From: CAIURC01 sp043777315
GTDB lineage: Bacteria > Verrucomicrobiota > Verrucomicrobiia > Chthoniobacterales > Chthoniobacteraceae
Direction: 5' to 3'
Assembly (NCBI GenBank): GCA_043777315.1
Contig: JAYVPW010000006.1
Span: 62,001-126,000 of the forward strand
Length of the DNA stretch: 64,000 nt
Below, piece after piece: positions 7,321-14,748 of the stretch (the first letter of the stretch is position 1; every line of letters starts with the position of its first letter). Both the position numbers and the translations under genes were made by a program. The notes under the pieces were generated by a model. The model had not been told where the DNA came from, did not search any database, and saw only the letters and a program-made list of their open reading frames with translations.

Positions 7321-8730
7321 ATGTCGTCCCTCGACCGTGTTTCCGGGTCATTCCGCGACCCCAGCGGCTACGTTTTTTCGCGAGAAGGACGGCTGTTTCG
7401 CGCGATCGACGACGAGTGCCACGATGCGTTGAGCGAACTGAAAAAGTGCGGGCTGCTCGAACGCCTGTGTGGCGAGCGGCAGCTCGTCCCCACGACTTGG
7501 GTTGAAGATGAAACGCTCCGCGCGCAGCTCGCGCAGGAGCATCCGGGCGCGTCTCACTTTCTCGAGCACGAGCTCTTGCAGCAGATCACTTTTCCGTACG
7601 AATGGAGCGTCTCGATGCTGGCCGACGCCGCGTTGCTCACACTCGATTTGCAGGTCGCGCTGCTCGCCGAGGGGCTCTCGCTGAAGGATGCGACGGCTTA
7701 CAACATCCAGTTTTCCGAGGGCCGCCCGATCTTCATCGACCTCGGTTCGATCCAGCGCCCGCGCCGCCTCGACCTCTGGTTTGCGCTCGGGCAATTCCAG
7801 CGGCACTTCCTTTTCCCGCTGCTCCTCACGCGCTTTCGCGGCTGGGATTTGCGGTCCTATTTTCTCGCGAATCTCGACGGACTCGGCCCGCAGCAAGTCG
7901 CCGCCGCCTTCCCCGGTGTCGCGCGCTGGAGTCCGAAAGTTCTGCTCGATCTCACGCTGCCGCTGCTCCTCGAAAGCAAGGCGCAAGGCGGCAAAAGCTG
8001 GGCGCAGACTGCGGAAAAAACGGGCGGCGATCCGAAGGCGCAGATCATCAATTTGAAACGACTGCGCGGCAAAGTCGCCGGGCTCGCGGCCGGATTCCGC
8101 ACGAGCGGCGCGTGGCACGATTACACGACGACCTGCACGTACGACGACGCCGCGGAAGCCGCGAAGAAAAAGCTGATCGCCGCATTTCTCGGCGACACGA
8201 AGCCCGCGACCGTCCTCGATTTCGGCTGCAACACCGGTGATTACAGCTATCTCGCGGCCGAGGCGGGCGCGCGCGTGCTCGCCGCCGATGCCGATCACGA
8301 CGCGGTGGAACTGCTTTACCGCCGGCTGCGCAAAGCTCCCGCGAAGATCACGCCGGTGGTCGCGAATGCTGGAAATCCGTCGCCCGCGATCGGCTACATG
8401 AACATCGAGCGCGCCAGTTTTCTCGACCGCAGCCAGAGCGATTGCGTCTTCGCGCTGGCGCTCATTCATCACCTCCTCGTCTCGGCAAATCTCTCGCTCA
8501 TCGCCATCCGCGATCTCTTCGCCGCGCTCACGCGCCGCCATCTCGTCCTCGAATACGTACCGCTCGAAGATGTGCAATTTCAGCGCCTGATTCGCTTTCG
8601 GGAAAACCTGTTCGGCTCGATGACGCTCGAGGTCTGCCTGCAAGTTTTCGCGGAGAAATTCGAGCTGCTCTCACAGCAGCCTGTCGCCGGGACCGGGCGG
8701 ACGCTGCTCTTCTTCGCGCTGCGGAAGTGA
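7321..8730 (+). CDS. Kinase-like plus SAM-dependent methyltransferase fusion protein
   Basis: 469 residues. The N-terminal half has a kinase-like catalytic stretch: LKDATAYNIQFSEGRPIFID, then LGSIQ (about 121-145; D..xxN..F plus IDLGS resembles the catalytic and metal loops of aminoglycoside-kinase-type folds). The C-terminal half is a class I methyltransferase: VLDFGCNTGDYSYLA near 298, an acidic VLAADADHDAV and an ALALIHHLL post-motif. The combination suggests glycan or lipid-head modification. Start ATG 7321 follows the small membrane protein by 7 bases. The following gene begins 10 bases after its stop. The substrate is unknown. Confidence 0.8.
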   Translation: MSSLDRVSGSFRDPSGYVFSREGRLFRAIDDECHDALSELKKCGLLERLCGERQLVPTTWVEDETLRAQLAQEHPGASHFLEHELLQQITFPYEWSVSMLADAALLTLDLQVALLAEGLSLKDATAYNIQFSEGRPIFIDLGSIQRPRRLDLWFALGQFQRHFLFPLLLTRFRGWDLRSYFLANLDGLGPQQVAAAFPGVARWSPKVLLDLTLPLLLESKAQGGKSWAQTAEKTGGDPKAQIINLKRLRGKVAGLAAGFRTSGAWHDYTTTCTYDDAAEAAKKKLIAAFLGDTKPATVLDFGCNTGDYSYLAAEAGARVLAADADHDAVELLYRRLRKAPAKITPVVANAGNPSPAIGYMNIERASFLDRSQSDCVFALALIHHLLVSANLSLIAIRDLFAALTRRHLVLEYVPLEDVQFQRLIRFRENLFGSMTLEVCLQVFAEKFELLSQQPVAGTGRTLLFFALRK

Positions 8731-8740
8731 GGTGCGCGGG

Positions 8741-10240
8741 ATGAAGCTTTGGCAGAAATTCGCCGCGGCGCTGACCGTCGCGACGCTGCTCTACGGCGGG
8801 CAGTTCCGCATGTACACCGACGCGCGGAATCGCTTCCTCGAGCACTGGGAACGCCTCGATGGGGTGAGCATCGTCGCCGGGATTTTCCTGCTCGCGCTCG
8901 CGTTCACCGTCGCTCGCGAACTCCTCGCCCGCACGCCGCTGCGCCGCCCCTTCGATCACGCTTTCCTGCTCGTGCTCGGCGCGGGCGCGATCTCCTGCGT
9001 GCTGACGTATGCCGATTACAAAAGCACGTTTCTGTATTCCGCACTGCTCGCGCTGACGCTCGTTTCGTTCATCCGCCAGCGCGTCCAAATCCCGCGCCGC
9101 GCCGCGCAGCTCGCGCTCATTTTCTCGCCGCTGGCGGTGATCGTGAGCTGGCAGCTCGCCACCTTTCCTGAGTGGAGTTCGCCGCGTGAAACGCCGTCGC
9201 AGAAATTCGCCGCGCGGCCCGCCAGCCCTGTGTTCATCTTCATCTTCGACGAATGGTCGTACGCGCGCAGCACTCAGGACGGCGAGTTTTTGCCGGGCTT
9301 CAAACGGCTGCGCGAACTCGCGGAGAAATCATTCGTCTTTCACTTTGCGCAGTCGCCCGGACCCCGCACCGACGAGTCAGTTCCGCGCATCATTTTCCAG
9401 CGGACGGACCCGCTGACCATCGGCCGCAGTCAGACGTTTTGGGAGCACGACCAGGCGCGCCTCCCGACGACCGAAACCCCGAGCCTTTTCCAGCTCGCCC
9501 GCGAGCACGATTACAACTCGACGCTGCTCGGTTTTTACCTCCCCGAGCGGCGCATCCTCGGCAGCCAGGTCGATTACTGCCACGCGATCATCGAGCACCC
9601 GAAGCCCGACGGATTTGCCGGCAAGCTCCGCGCCAGCGCGGTGCGCAATGTCCAGTTCTGGCTCGATCCGCTGAGCCGCCGCGTGCAGCAGACGCTCGCG
9701 CTTTCGATCGCCCCGCACTCGAACGAAAAGACGAGCGTGCATTGGGAAAAAATGCTGCGCGACCTGCGGCAGGAGACGCTCGAAACGTTGCGCGCGAGCC
9801 CGCCGAATACGTTCGCGTTTTTTCATCTGCCGCTGCCGCACGGGCCGTGGATTTTCTCCGAAAATGGCGGCTACGTCGGCCCGTTTCACGGCGAACGGCT
9901 CTCGCACAACATGGGCGGCTACTACCGGCACCTCGCCTTTCTCGATCAGGTGATCGGCGAATTTCTCGACGAACTGCGCCGCTCCGGGACGTTCGACGAG
10001 TCGATGATCGTGATGACCTCCGACCACAGTTGGCGGCAGGATTACATGGCCGGCGGCAAGCTGATCGATTCGGAGCAACTGCGCCGCGTTCCTTTGTTCA
10101 TCAAGCTTCCCGGCCAGCAGGAGAGCGTGCGCGTGGACGCGAAATTCCCGCTGGTGGAACTGAAGCCGGCCATCGAAGCGGTGATGAGCGGGCACCCGGA
10201 GACGGCGCGCGAGTTTCTCGAGGACCGCGCACCGCGATGA
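8741..10240 (+). CDS. Membrane-anchored sulfatase/alkaline phosphatase superfamily protein
   Basis: 499 residues. The first 150 hold four to five hydrophobic helices (around 5-20, 35-55, 65-80, 90-105, 115-135). A soluble domain follows with VFIFIFDEWSYARS (metal and nucleophile region), FAFFHLPLPHGPW and the MIVMTSDHSWR metal-binding motif typical of the alkaline phosphatase superfamily. The layout resembles LTA-synthase or phosphoethanolamine-transferase-like enzymes, though the usual nucleophile Thr is not obvious. ATG at 8741 has an upstream GAGGTG. It closes the 7131-10240 operon. A role in surface polymer head-group transfer is inferred. Confidence 0.8.
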   Translation: MKLWQKFAAALTVATLLYGGQFRMYTDARNRFLEHWERLDGVSIVAGIFLLALAFTVARELLARTPLRRPFDHAFLLVLGAGAISCVLTYADYKSTFLYSALLALTLVSFIRQRVQIPRRAAQLALIFSPLAVIVSWQLATFPEWSSPRETPSQKFAARPASPVFIFIFDEWSYARSTQDGEFLPGFKRLRELAEKSFVFHFAQSPGPRTDESVPRIIFQRTDPLTIGRSQTFWEHDQARLPTTETPSLFQLAREHDYNSTLLGFYLPERRILGSQVDYCHAIIEHPKPDGFAGKLRASAVRNVQFWLDPLSRRVQQTLALSIAPHSNEKTSVHWEKMLRDLRQETLETLRASPPNTFAFFHLPLPHGPWIFSENGGYVGPFHGERLSHNMGGYYRHLAFLDQVIGEFLDELRRSGTFDESMIVMTSDHSWRQDYMAGGKLIDSEQLRRVPLFIKLPGQQESVRVDAKFPLVELKPAIEAVMSGHPETAREFLEDRAPR

Positions 10241-10247
10241 GCCTTCC

Positions 10248-10384
10248 GGTCATCCTGAGCGCAGCGCAGCGGAGTCGAAGGACCTCTAACTATTTCCCTG
10301 TTGGACGTGCGCGTGCCGGGGAGGGGGAGAAGTTAGAGGTCCTTCGACTGCGTTTCGCTGGCGCTCCACTTCGCTCAGGATGAC
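10248..10384. repeat. Dispersed long palindrome, copy 1
   Basis: A 137-base inverted repeat. It opens GGTCATCCTGAGCGCAGCG, continues through GTCGAAGGACCTCTAACTATT, has a GC-rich loop with GTGCGCGTGCC, and returns as AGTTAGAGGTCCTTCGACTG to GCTCAGGATGACC. It starts 8 bases after the stop at 10240 and ends before the convergent GNAT gene. It is the first of seven full copies in this window (also at 26461, 29335, 33860, 38858, 44854 and 50183). Confidence 0.93.
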
Positions 10385-10408
10385 CGGGACAATTTCGCCG
10401 CTGCGCGG

Positions 10409-11269
10409 TCACAGCCCGAGCAGGATTAGCTCGCTGTAGAGGTTGTCGATTTGTTCCGGGGCGAGGGTCGCGGAGCGGAAAATGTACGGGACGCCGAGGC
10501 CGGCTTCGCGGCTGTGCGGGATGGCGAGCCCGGCGACCAGGCGCGCGTCGATCATGATGAGCGGCGTGCGATTCACGCGGAGGAGGTGGAGCTTGATGCG
10601 GTCGATCGCGCGGGCGAAAAGGTCGCGATTGCTGACGAAATGGACGTGCGAGAAATGGAAGCGTTTCCCCTTCGTGCGCGTGAAAATCAGGTAGCACGAA
10701 TCGGTGCCGGAGCGGATGAGCAGGTGGCCGCAGGCGGGGCTCCGGTGCGCTTCGAGGAGGCGGAGATTGGCGGCGTCGAGGTGAGGGGCGATTTCGTTCG
10801 GATGGCTGGAGAGCTTGTACCCGAGCCACTTCGCGGGTGATCGCCAGGATGGCCACGGAAGGATGATGCGGAGTTTTGTCTCCAAGTCGGAGAAGCCAAA
10901 TCGCCGATAAAGCGGGTAGAGATTCCCCGCGGGCGAGTGGCAGGTGATTGTGCAGTGCTCGAGCGCGAGGACGGATTTGAGGAGGAGCAGCGATTGGTTG
11001 CGGTAATCCGGCAGGGTGATCCAGCTCGTGAGATTGCAGAACCGCTCGGGCCTGCCGGCGATCTCTCGCTCGCTCCAGATCGTGCCGAAAAAACCGGCGA
11101 CTTTGTCATCGTCGAGGAGCACGAAACCGCGCGTCTGCGTGTCGCAGGGCCAGGGGTAATCGAAGAGGCTGCGCCATTGCGCGCGCGTGATCTTCGGGTT
11201 TTTGAAGCCCGAGAATAGCGGCTGGATGCGCTCGAAGTCGGACGGCGTCGCCTCCTCGACGCGGATCAT
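10409..11269 (-). CDS. GNAT-like N-acyltransferase
   Basis: 286 residues with a GNAT-type N-terminal half: MIRVEEATPSDFERIQPLF, a GFVLLDDDKVAGFFGTIW strand pair, and SWITLPDYRNQSLLLLKSVL around the acyl-CoA/ACP loop. The C-terminal half is a second, weaker copy of the same fold. It is the last gene of an FkbH-ACP-GNAT cassette; its ATG overlaps the ACP stop (ATGA). In that context it may transfer the acyl group carried by the ACP onto a surface sugar or amine. The substrate is unknown. Confidence 0.78.
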   Translation of the reverse strand: MIRVEEATPSDFERIQPLFSGFKNPKITRAQWRSLFDYPWPCDTQTRGFVLLDDDKVAGFFGTIWSEREIAGRPERFCNLTSWITLPDYRNQSLLLLKSVLALEHCTITCHSPAGNLYPLYRRFGFSDLETKLRIILPWPSWRSPAKWLGYKLSSHPNEIAPHLDAANLRLLEAHRSPACGHLLIRSGTDSCYLIFTRTKGKRFHFSHVHFVSNRDLFARAIDRIKLHLLRVNRTPLIMIDARLVAGLAIPHSREAGLGVPYIFRSATLAPEQIDNLYSELILLGL

Positions 11270-11499
11270 GCGGCGGCGTTTTTGCGCAGCACTTCCTCGA
11301 TCGCGGCGACGCTGGTCATGGCGATCATTTGCTCGGGCGCGAGCGTGATCCCGAAGGCTTCCTCGACGGACATGCAGACGTTCAGGTGCATCACGGAATC
11401 CCAGGCCGGGGTATTCGCCATCGCTGTGCCGGGGCCGATCTCCGAGGCATCGAGGCCGAGCGTGTCGGAGAGAAGTTGGGCGAGTTTTTGATCGATCAC
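11266..11499 (-). CDS. Acyl carrier protein (discrete, FkbH-associated)
   Basis: 77 residues. The 4'-phosphopantetheine attachment site is the Ser in WDSVMHLNVCM (about residue 36), preceded by the LGLDASEIGPGTAM segment and followed by MSVEEAFGITL, as in dedicated carrier proteins of FkbH systems. The GTG start at 11499 overlaps the FkbH stop by 4 bases, and its own stop overlaps the GNAT start by 4 bases. It would carry the acyl (probably glyceryl or another small three-carbon) unit loaded by the FkbH protein. It is not the housekeeping AcpP, since no fab genes surround it. Confidence 0.88.
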   Translation of the reverse strand: MIDQKLAQLLSDTLGLDASEIGPGTAMANTPAWDSVMHLNVCMSVEEAFGITLAPEQMIAMTSVAAIEEVLRKNAAA

Positions 11500-13316
11500 G
11501 GGGTCTGGATTTGGATGAATGGGGAGGGGAGAAGTGGCTGCGCGGAGAGGTCGAAACGCCAGCGATTTTCGCCGCACGCCGCGAAATCGTGTTGCGGAAG
11601 AAACTCGGCCACCAGCGCGTTTTTGGCGGTCGGCAGGTATTCGCCGATGAGCTCGCGCCCGCCGCCAGCGACGACTCGCCCGGCGAGTTGCGCGAGCAGG
11701 GTGGTCTCGGCGGTGCGGCCGATGATGCGGCAGCTCAAGAGGAACGTGTCGATGCGCCACGAGTCGCCGGGGACGGCGATTGCGATGCCGACGAGGCCGT
11801 TGTCGCCGAAGCGATCGGTGAGTCTCAGCCAGAGCGCGATGGCTCCGACGGCGATCATCGCGGCGAGCTCGGCGGCGCTGTGGCGGCGGGTGGTGAGGTT
11901 GAATTGATTCGTCTTCGCGAGGAGCTGCGCGGCGCGCTCGATCGTGTCGGGTCCGACTTCGCCGATGGTCGCGACCATTTCGAGGCTGCGGAGAAAATCT
12001 TCGGTCGATTCGATGGTTTGTTGCGCTTCCACACGCGCGGCATTTTGGCGGTAAAGGTCGGCGCGCTGGAGGTCTTCGGAGCTGAAGGTGAGCCGGTCGA
12101 AGGCGCCGCTTTCCTCGATCGTGTCGATGAAGCCGAGGGGCGAGGCAGGCGGTTCGAGGACGCGGACAAGCGGGCAGTGGCGTCGCACTTCTTCGCGCTC
12201 GAACGGGCTGTCGTCGAAGAAAACGAACGCGTCCGCGCCGAGGTTCAGCTCGGCGGCGAGCTCGAGAAGGTTCGCGCTTTTTTCCCGCCAGTTGATGCGC
12301 GCGGCGGCGAAATCGGAGCGTTTGAGCACGCAGTCGGGATGGCTGGCGAAGAGCTCGGCCACGTCGGCTTCGTTGTTTTTCGTGGCGATGGCGAGAAGGA
12401 CGCCGCGGTCTTTGAGGGTGAGGAGATATTTTTGGAAGGTCTTGAAAACATTGCCGGGATATTCGTCGCCGAGCGCGATTCCGCCGACGCCGTCTTCGCC
12501 GAGGACGCCGCCCCAGAGCGTGTTGTCGAGGTCGAGGACGAGCACTTTTGCCGGCGGGAAAAAAGCGGTGCGGATGGTCCGCGCGAGGGTTCGGGCGACG
12601 GCGATTTGGGCGGTGACGCTGAAGGGTATTCGCGCGAGGGCGAAGAGCTTCGGGTCGGCCCACGCGCGCAGGCCGTGCTCGGTCGCGGCACGGGCGAGGT
12701 CGATGACAAAAATGGCGGGGAGGCTTTTTGAAAAAGCGGCGAGCGCGTCGTTGCAGCTTTGGACAAACGCGGTCTGGCTGTGCGCGAGGGAGGCGTCGGC
12801 GAGGCCGGCGGCGAGACGTGCGGGCGGCGCGAAATTCGCGACGAAAACGGGGGCCGTGGAATGACGGCGCAAGGCAGTCGCGACGTTTTCGATTCGTTGC
12901 AAAGCAGCGGAGGCGCGAGTCCGCCGGAGGTCGTCGGAGGCCGCGGAAAATCGCTCGGCGAGATCGGGCGCGAGTTCTTCCAGCCGCGCGAGCACGAGGA
13001 TCGCGTCGGGCTTTTGGGAAAAGAGTTCGCTCGCCGGGTCGAGCGCCTGTTGCTCGAGCTGGCCCCACGGGGCGAACCACGCCGTGAGCGCGAGGCCGCG
13101 GCGCGCGCCTTCGACGGTGAGATAGGGCTGGAGAAATTGGGCGGTGAAGGTCGAGAGGACCGCGAGGCGGATGGGGCGGAGGCTGTCCATTTCGCCGGCG
13201 TCGATCGCCCGCGCGGCCTTTAGATATGCGGCGGGAGAGGGCGCGAGGGTCGCAAGATGGGATGCGTGGATGGTCGGGGCCGTCGCGGCAAGGTTGCTCT
13301 CGGGGGTGGAAGACAC
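11496..13316 (-). CDS. FkbH-like HAD-superfamily (HAD-IIIC) protein
   Basis: 606 residues. An N-terminal LRPIRLAVLSTFTAQFLQP domain of the FkbH type is followed by the HAD core VLVLDLDNTLWGGVLGEDGV (DxD motif). Further conserved blocks are LLAIATKNNEADV and FVFFDDSPFEREEV, with a GNAT-like C-terminal domain (QFNLTTRRHS, then GDNGLVGIAIAV). In characterised FkbH systems this protein takes a glyceryl unit from 1,3-bisphosphoglycerate and loads it on an ACP. The GTG at 13316 gives the family-like N-terminus, but no Shine-Dalgarno is clear and the upstream frame is repeat-derived. Three-gene cassette with ACP and GNAT. Confidence 0.88.
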   Translation of the reverse strand: MSSTPESNLAATAPTIHASHLATLAPSPAAYLKAARAIDAGEMDSLRPIRLAVLSTFTAQFLQPYLTVEGARRGLALTAWFAPWGQLEQQALDPASELFSQKPDAILVLARLEELAPDLAERFSAASDDLRRTRASAALQRIENVATALRRHSTAPVFVANFAPPARLAAGLADASLAHSQTAFVQSCNDALAAFSKSLPAIFVIDLARAATEHGLRAWADPKLFALARIPFSVTAQIAVARTLARTIRTAFFPPAKVLVLDLDNTLWGGVLGEDGVGGIALGDEYPGNVFKTFQKYLLTLKDRGVLLAIATKNNEADVAELFASHPDCVLKRSDFAAARINWREKSANLLELAAELNLGADAFVFFDDSPFEREEVRRHCPLVRVLEPPASPLGFIDTIEESGAFDRLTFSSEDLQRADLYRQNAARVEAQQTIESTEDFLRSLEMVATIGEVGPDTIERAAQLLAKTNQFNLTTRRHSAAELAAMIAVGAIALWLRLTDRFGDNGLVGIAIAVPGDSWRIDTFLLSCRIIGRTAETTLLAQLAGRVVAGGGRELIGEYLPTAKNALVAEFLPQHDFAACGENRWRFDLSAQPLLPSPFIQIQTP

Positions 13317-13426
13317 GGGGCAAAGTAGCGCACTGCAAATGCCCGGCGCGCGAGGCAAAAACGGAGAGGGGAACTCGTGCGGTTCCGGTGCCCCGCTGGG
13401 GCGCATGGCTCTTCTACGACGATTCC

Positions 13427-13519
13427 GGTGGCTGACGCCACCGGCTAATTTCCGCCGAGCCTGCCGGCTCGAAGACGGGGGAAGGCCGGCGCTGTTCACG
13501 TAGCACAGCGGCGGCCTTC
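13427..13519. repeat. Hairpin repeats at the 3' end of the truncated anti-sigma gene
   Basis: Two adjacent palindromes: CCGGTGGCTGACGCCACCGG (near 13427-13445), and GAAGGCCGGCGCTGT (13481-13495) with its inverted copy ACAGCGGCGGCCTTC (13505-13519), one mismatch. The right arm of the second forms the last codons of the gene at 13496-13765, so the palindrome is joined directly to coding sequence. Confidence 0.75.
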
Positions 13520-13765
13520 ATCGGTCACCGTCGCGTGCAACTCGCCGTCGCGCGTCTCGAGGCGGACCACGATTTCGCCCGTCGCCGCGTCGTCGAAGCC
13601 GTAAAGCAGCGCATTGGTCACGAGCTCATCCAGCGCCAGATTGATCGCGTAAAGCGTGCGGCCCGGCAGCTCGTGCAATTCCCCGAAGAGCCGCAAGAGC
13701 CGGTTGAGCCGCTCGATTTCTCGAAGATCCGACTGCAGGCGAATGGTGATGCTTCCCTCGTGCAT
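13496..13765 (-). pseudogene. Anti-sigma-factor-type histidine-kinase-like ATPase, truncated
   Basis: 89 residues of an RsbW/SpoIIAB-type HATPase_c_2 domain. The N-box helix is LALDELVTNALLYGF (44-58) and the frame breaks at VTDEGRRCAT, just where the G1 box (DxGxxF) should be. Relatives are about 135-145 residues and need the G1/G2 boxes to bind ATP. The last residues come from a palindromic repeat (13481-13519), so the 3' half was lost at a repeat junction. If translated, it would probably not work as a Ser kinase. No sigma factor or anti-anti-sigma gene is adjacent. Confidence 0.75.
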
Positions 13766-13804
13766 GGCGCGTTCTAAATAGCACGCCCATGTGCAGTAAG
13801 CCGT

Positions 13805-14521
13805 TTAGCCCGGCGGCTTTTCGACCTCGCCGGTCATCGGGACGAAGCGCACGGGCAAGACGGCGCGGTGCTCGATTTTGCCGTCCCGCTTTTCCAGGAG
13901 GTAGAGCTGCTGGAAGCCGGAGTCATCGACGGGGATGATCATCCGGCCGCCTTCTTTGAGCTGTCGGGCGAGCGGCTCGGGGATGCGGTCGGGGGCGCAG
14001 GTGACGATGATCGCGTCGAAGGGTGCGTGGTCGGGCCAGCCGCGGTAGCCGTCGCCGGATTTGACGTTCACATTTTCAAAGCCAAGCCGTCGGAGGTCGG
14101 CGCGCGCCTGCGCCGCGAGGGGCTCGATGATTTCGATGCTGAAGACCTCGGCCACGAGCCGGGAAAGGACGGCGGCCTGGTAGCCGGAGCCGGTGCCAAT
14201 CTCGAGGACGCGGTCGGTGGGCTTCGGCGCGAGCGCCTCGGTCATGAAGGCGACGATGTAGGGCTGCGAAATCGTCTGGCCGTGGCCGATGGGCAGCGGC
14301 CGGTCTGCGTAGGCGAGGTCATGCAATTCCGCGGGAATGAACTCGTGTCGCGGGACGGAACCGAGCGCTTCCAGCACGCGGGCATCGCGGATGCCGCGCG
14401 CCGTGATTTGCTCGCGGACCATGATTTCGCGGGCCTTCGCGAAGTCGTCGGCGGGCAGCAGGGAGCCCGCATCGCAGGCGGCGAGCAGGGCGGCGGGGAG
14501 AAAGATCCAGTGGGGATTCAT
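13805..14521 (-). CDS. pcm: Protein-L-isoaspartate O-methyltransferase, predicted lipoprotein
   Basis: 238 residues. The Pcm domain shows PRHEFIP, the substrate loop GHGQTISQPYIVAFMTEAL, the SAM motif VLEIGTGSGYQAAVLSRL and the later FDAIIVTCAPDRIPEPL. It repairs isoaspartyl residues by methylation. The N-terminus MNPHWIFLPAALLAAC reads as a short signal with lipobox LAAC, suggesting an exported lipid-anchored form rather than the usual cytosolic enzyme. The ATG at 14521 is chosen because it begins this signal; an in-frame upstream ATG (14566) would bury it. Single gene between the truncated anti-sigma gene and divergent malQ. Confidence 0.9.
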   Translation of the reverse strand: MNPHWIFLPAALLAACDAGSLLPADDFAKAREIMVREQITARGIRDARVLEALGSVPRHEFIPAELHDLAYADRPLPIGHGQTISQPYIVAFMTEALAPKPTDRVLEIGTGSGYQAAVLSRLVAEVFSIEIIEPLAAQARADLRRLGFENVNVKSGDGYRGWPDHAPFDAIIVTCAPDRIPEPLARQLKEGGRMIIPVDDSGFQQLYLLEKRDGKIEHRAVLPVRFVPMTGEVEKPPG

Positions 14522-14581
14522 TGGCGCTCCGGCTGGAATATCGGCGCGAAAAACGGCGCGCGCCACCGGCCGGACGAAGAT

Positions 14582-14606
14582 TGTAGGGCGGGCGCTCCGC
14601 CTGCCC
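14582..14606. repeat. Short palindromic word, copy 1
   Basis: TGTAGGGCGGGCGCTCCGCC followed by TGCCC; an identical 25-base copy is at 37414-37438, and a diverged inverted pair forms the core of the palindrome at 21012-21111. It lies upstream of pcm and malQ. Confidence 0.7.
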
Positions 14607-14748
14607 GGTGGCGATTTGCGCTGAGCCGGTTGCCGGGGTCGGTGGGGCGGGATGAAAAGCAGGGCGCGAGGGTGGGGGCGCCGCGGTTTTTGCGCGCGGT
14701 TGCATTGGGCTTTGCCAGTGGCGAAACCGCTGCTATTCCACCGGTCAC

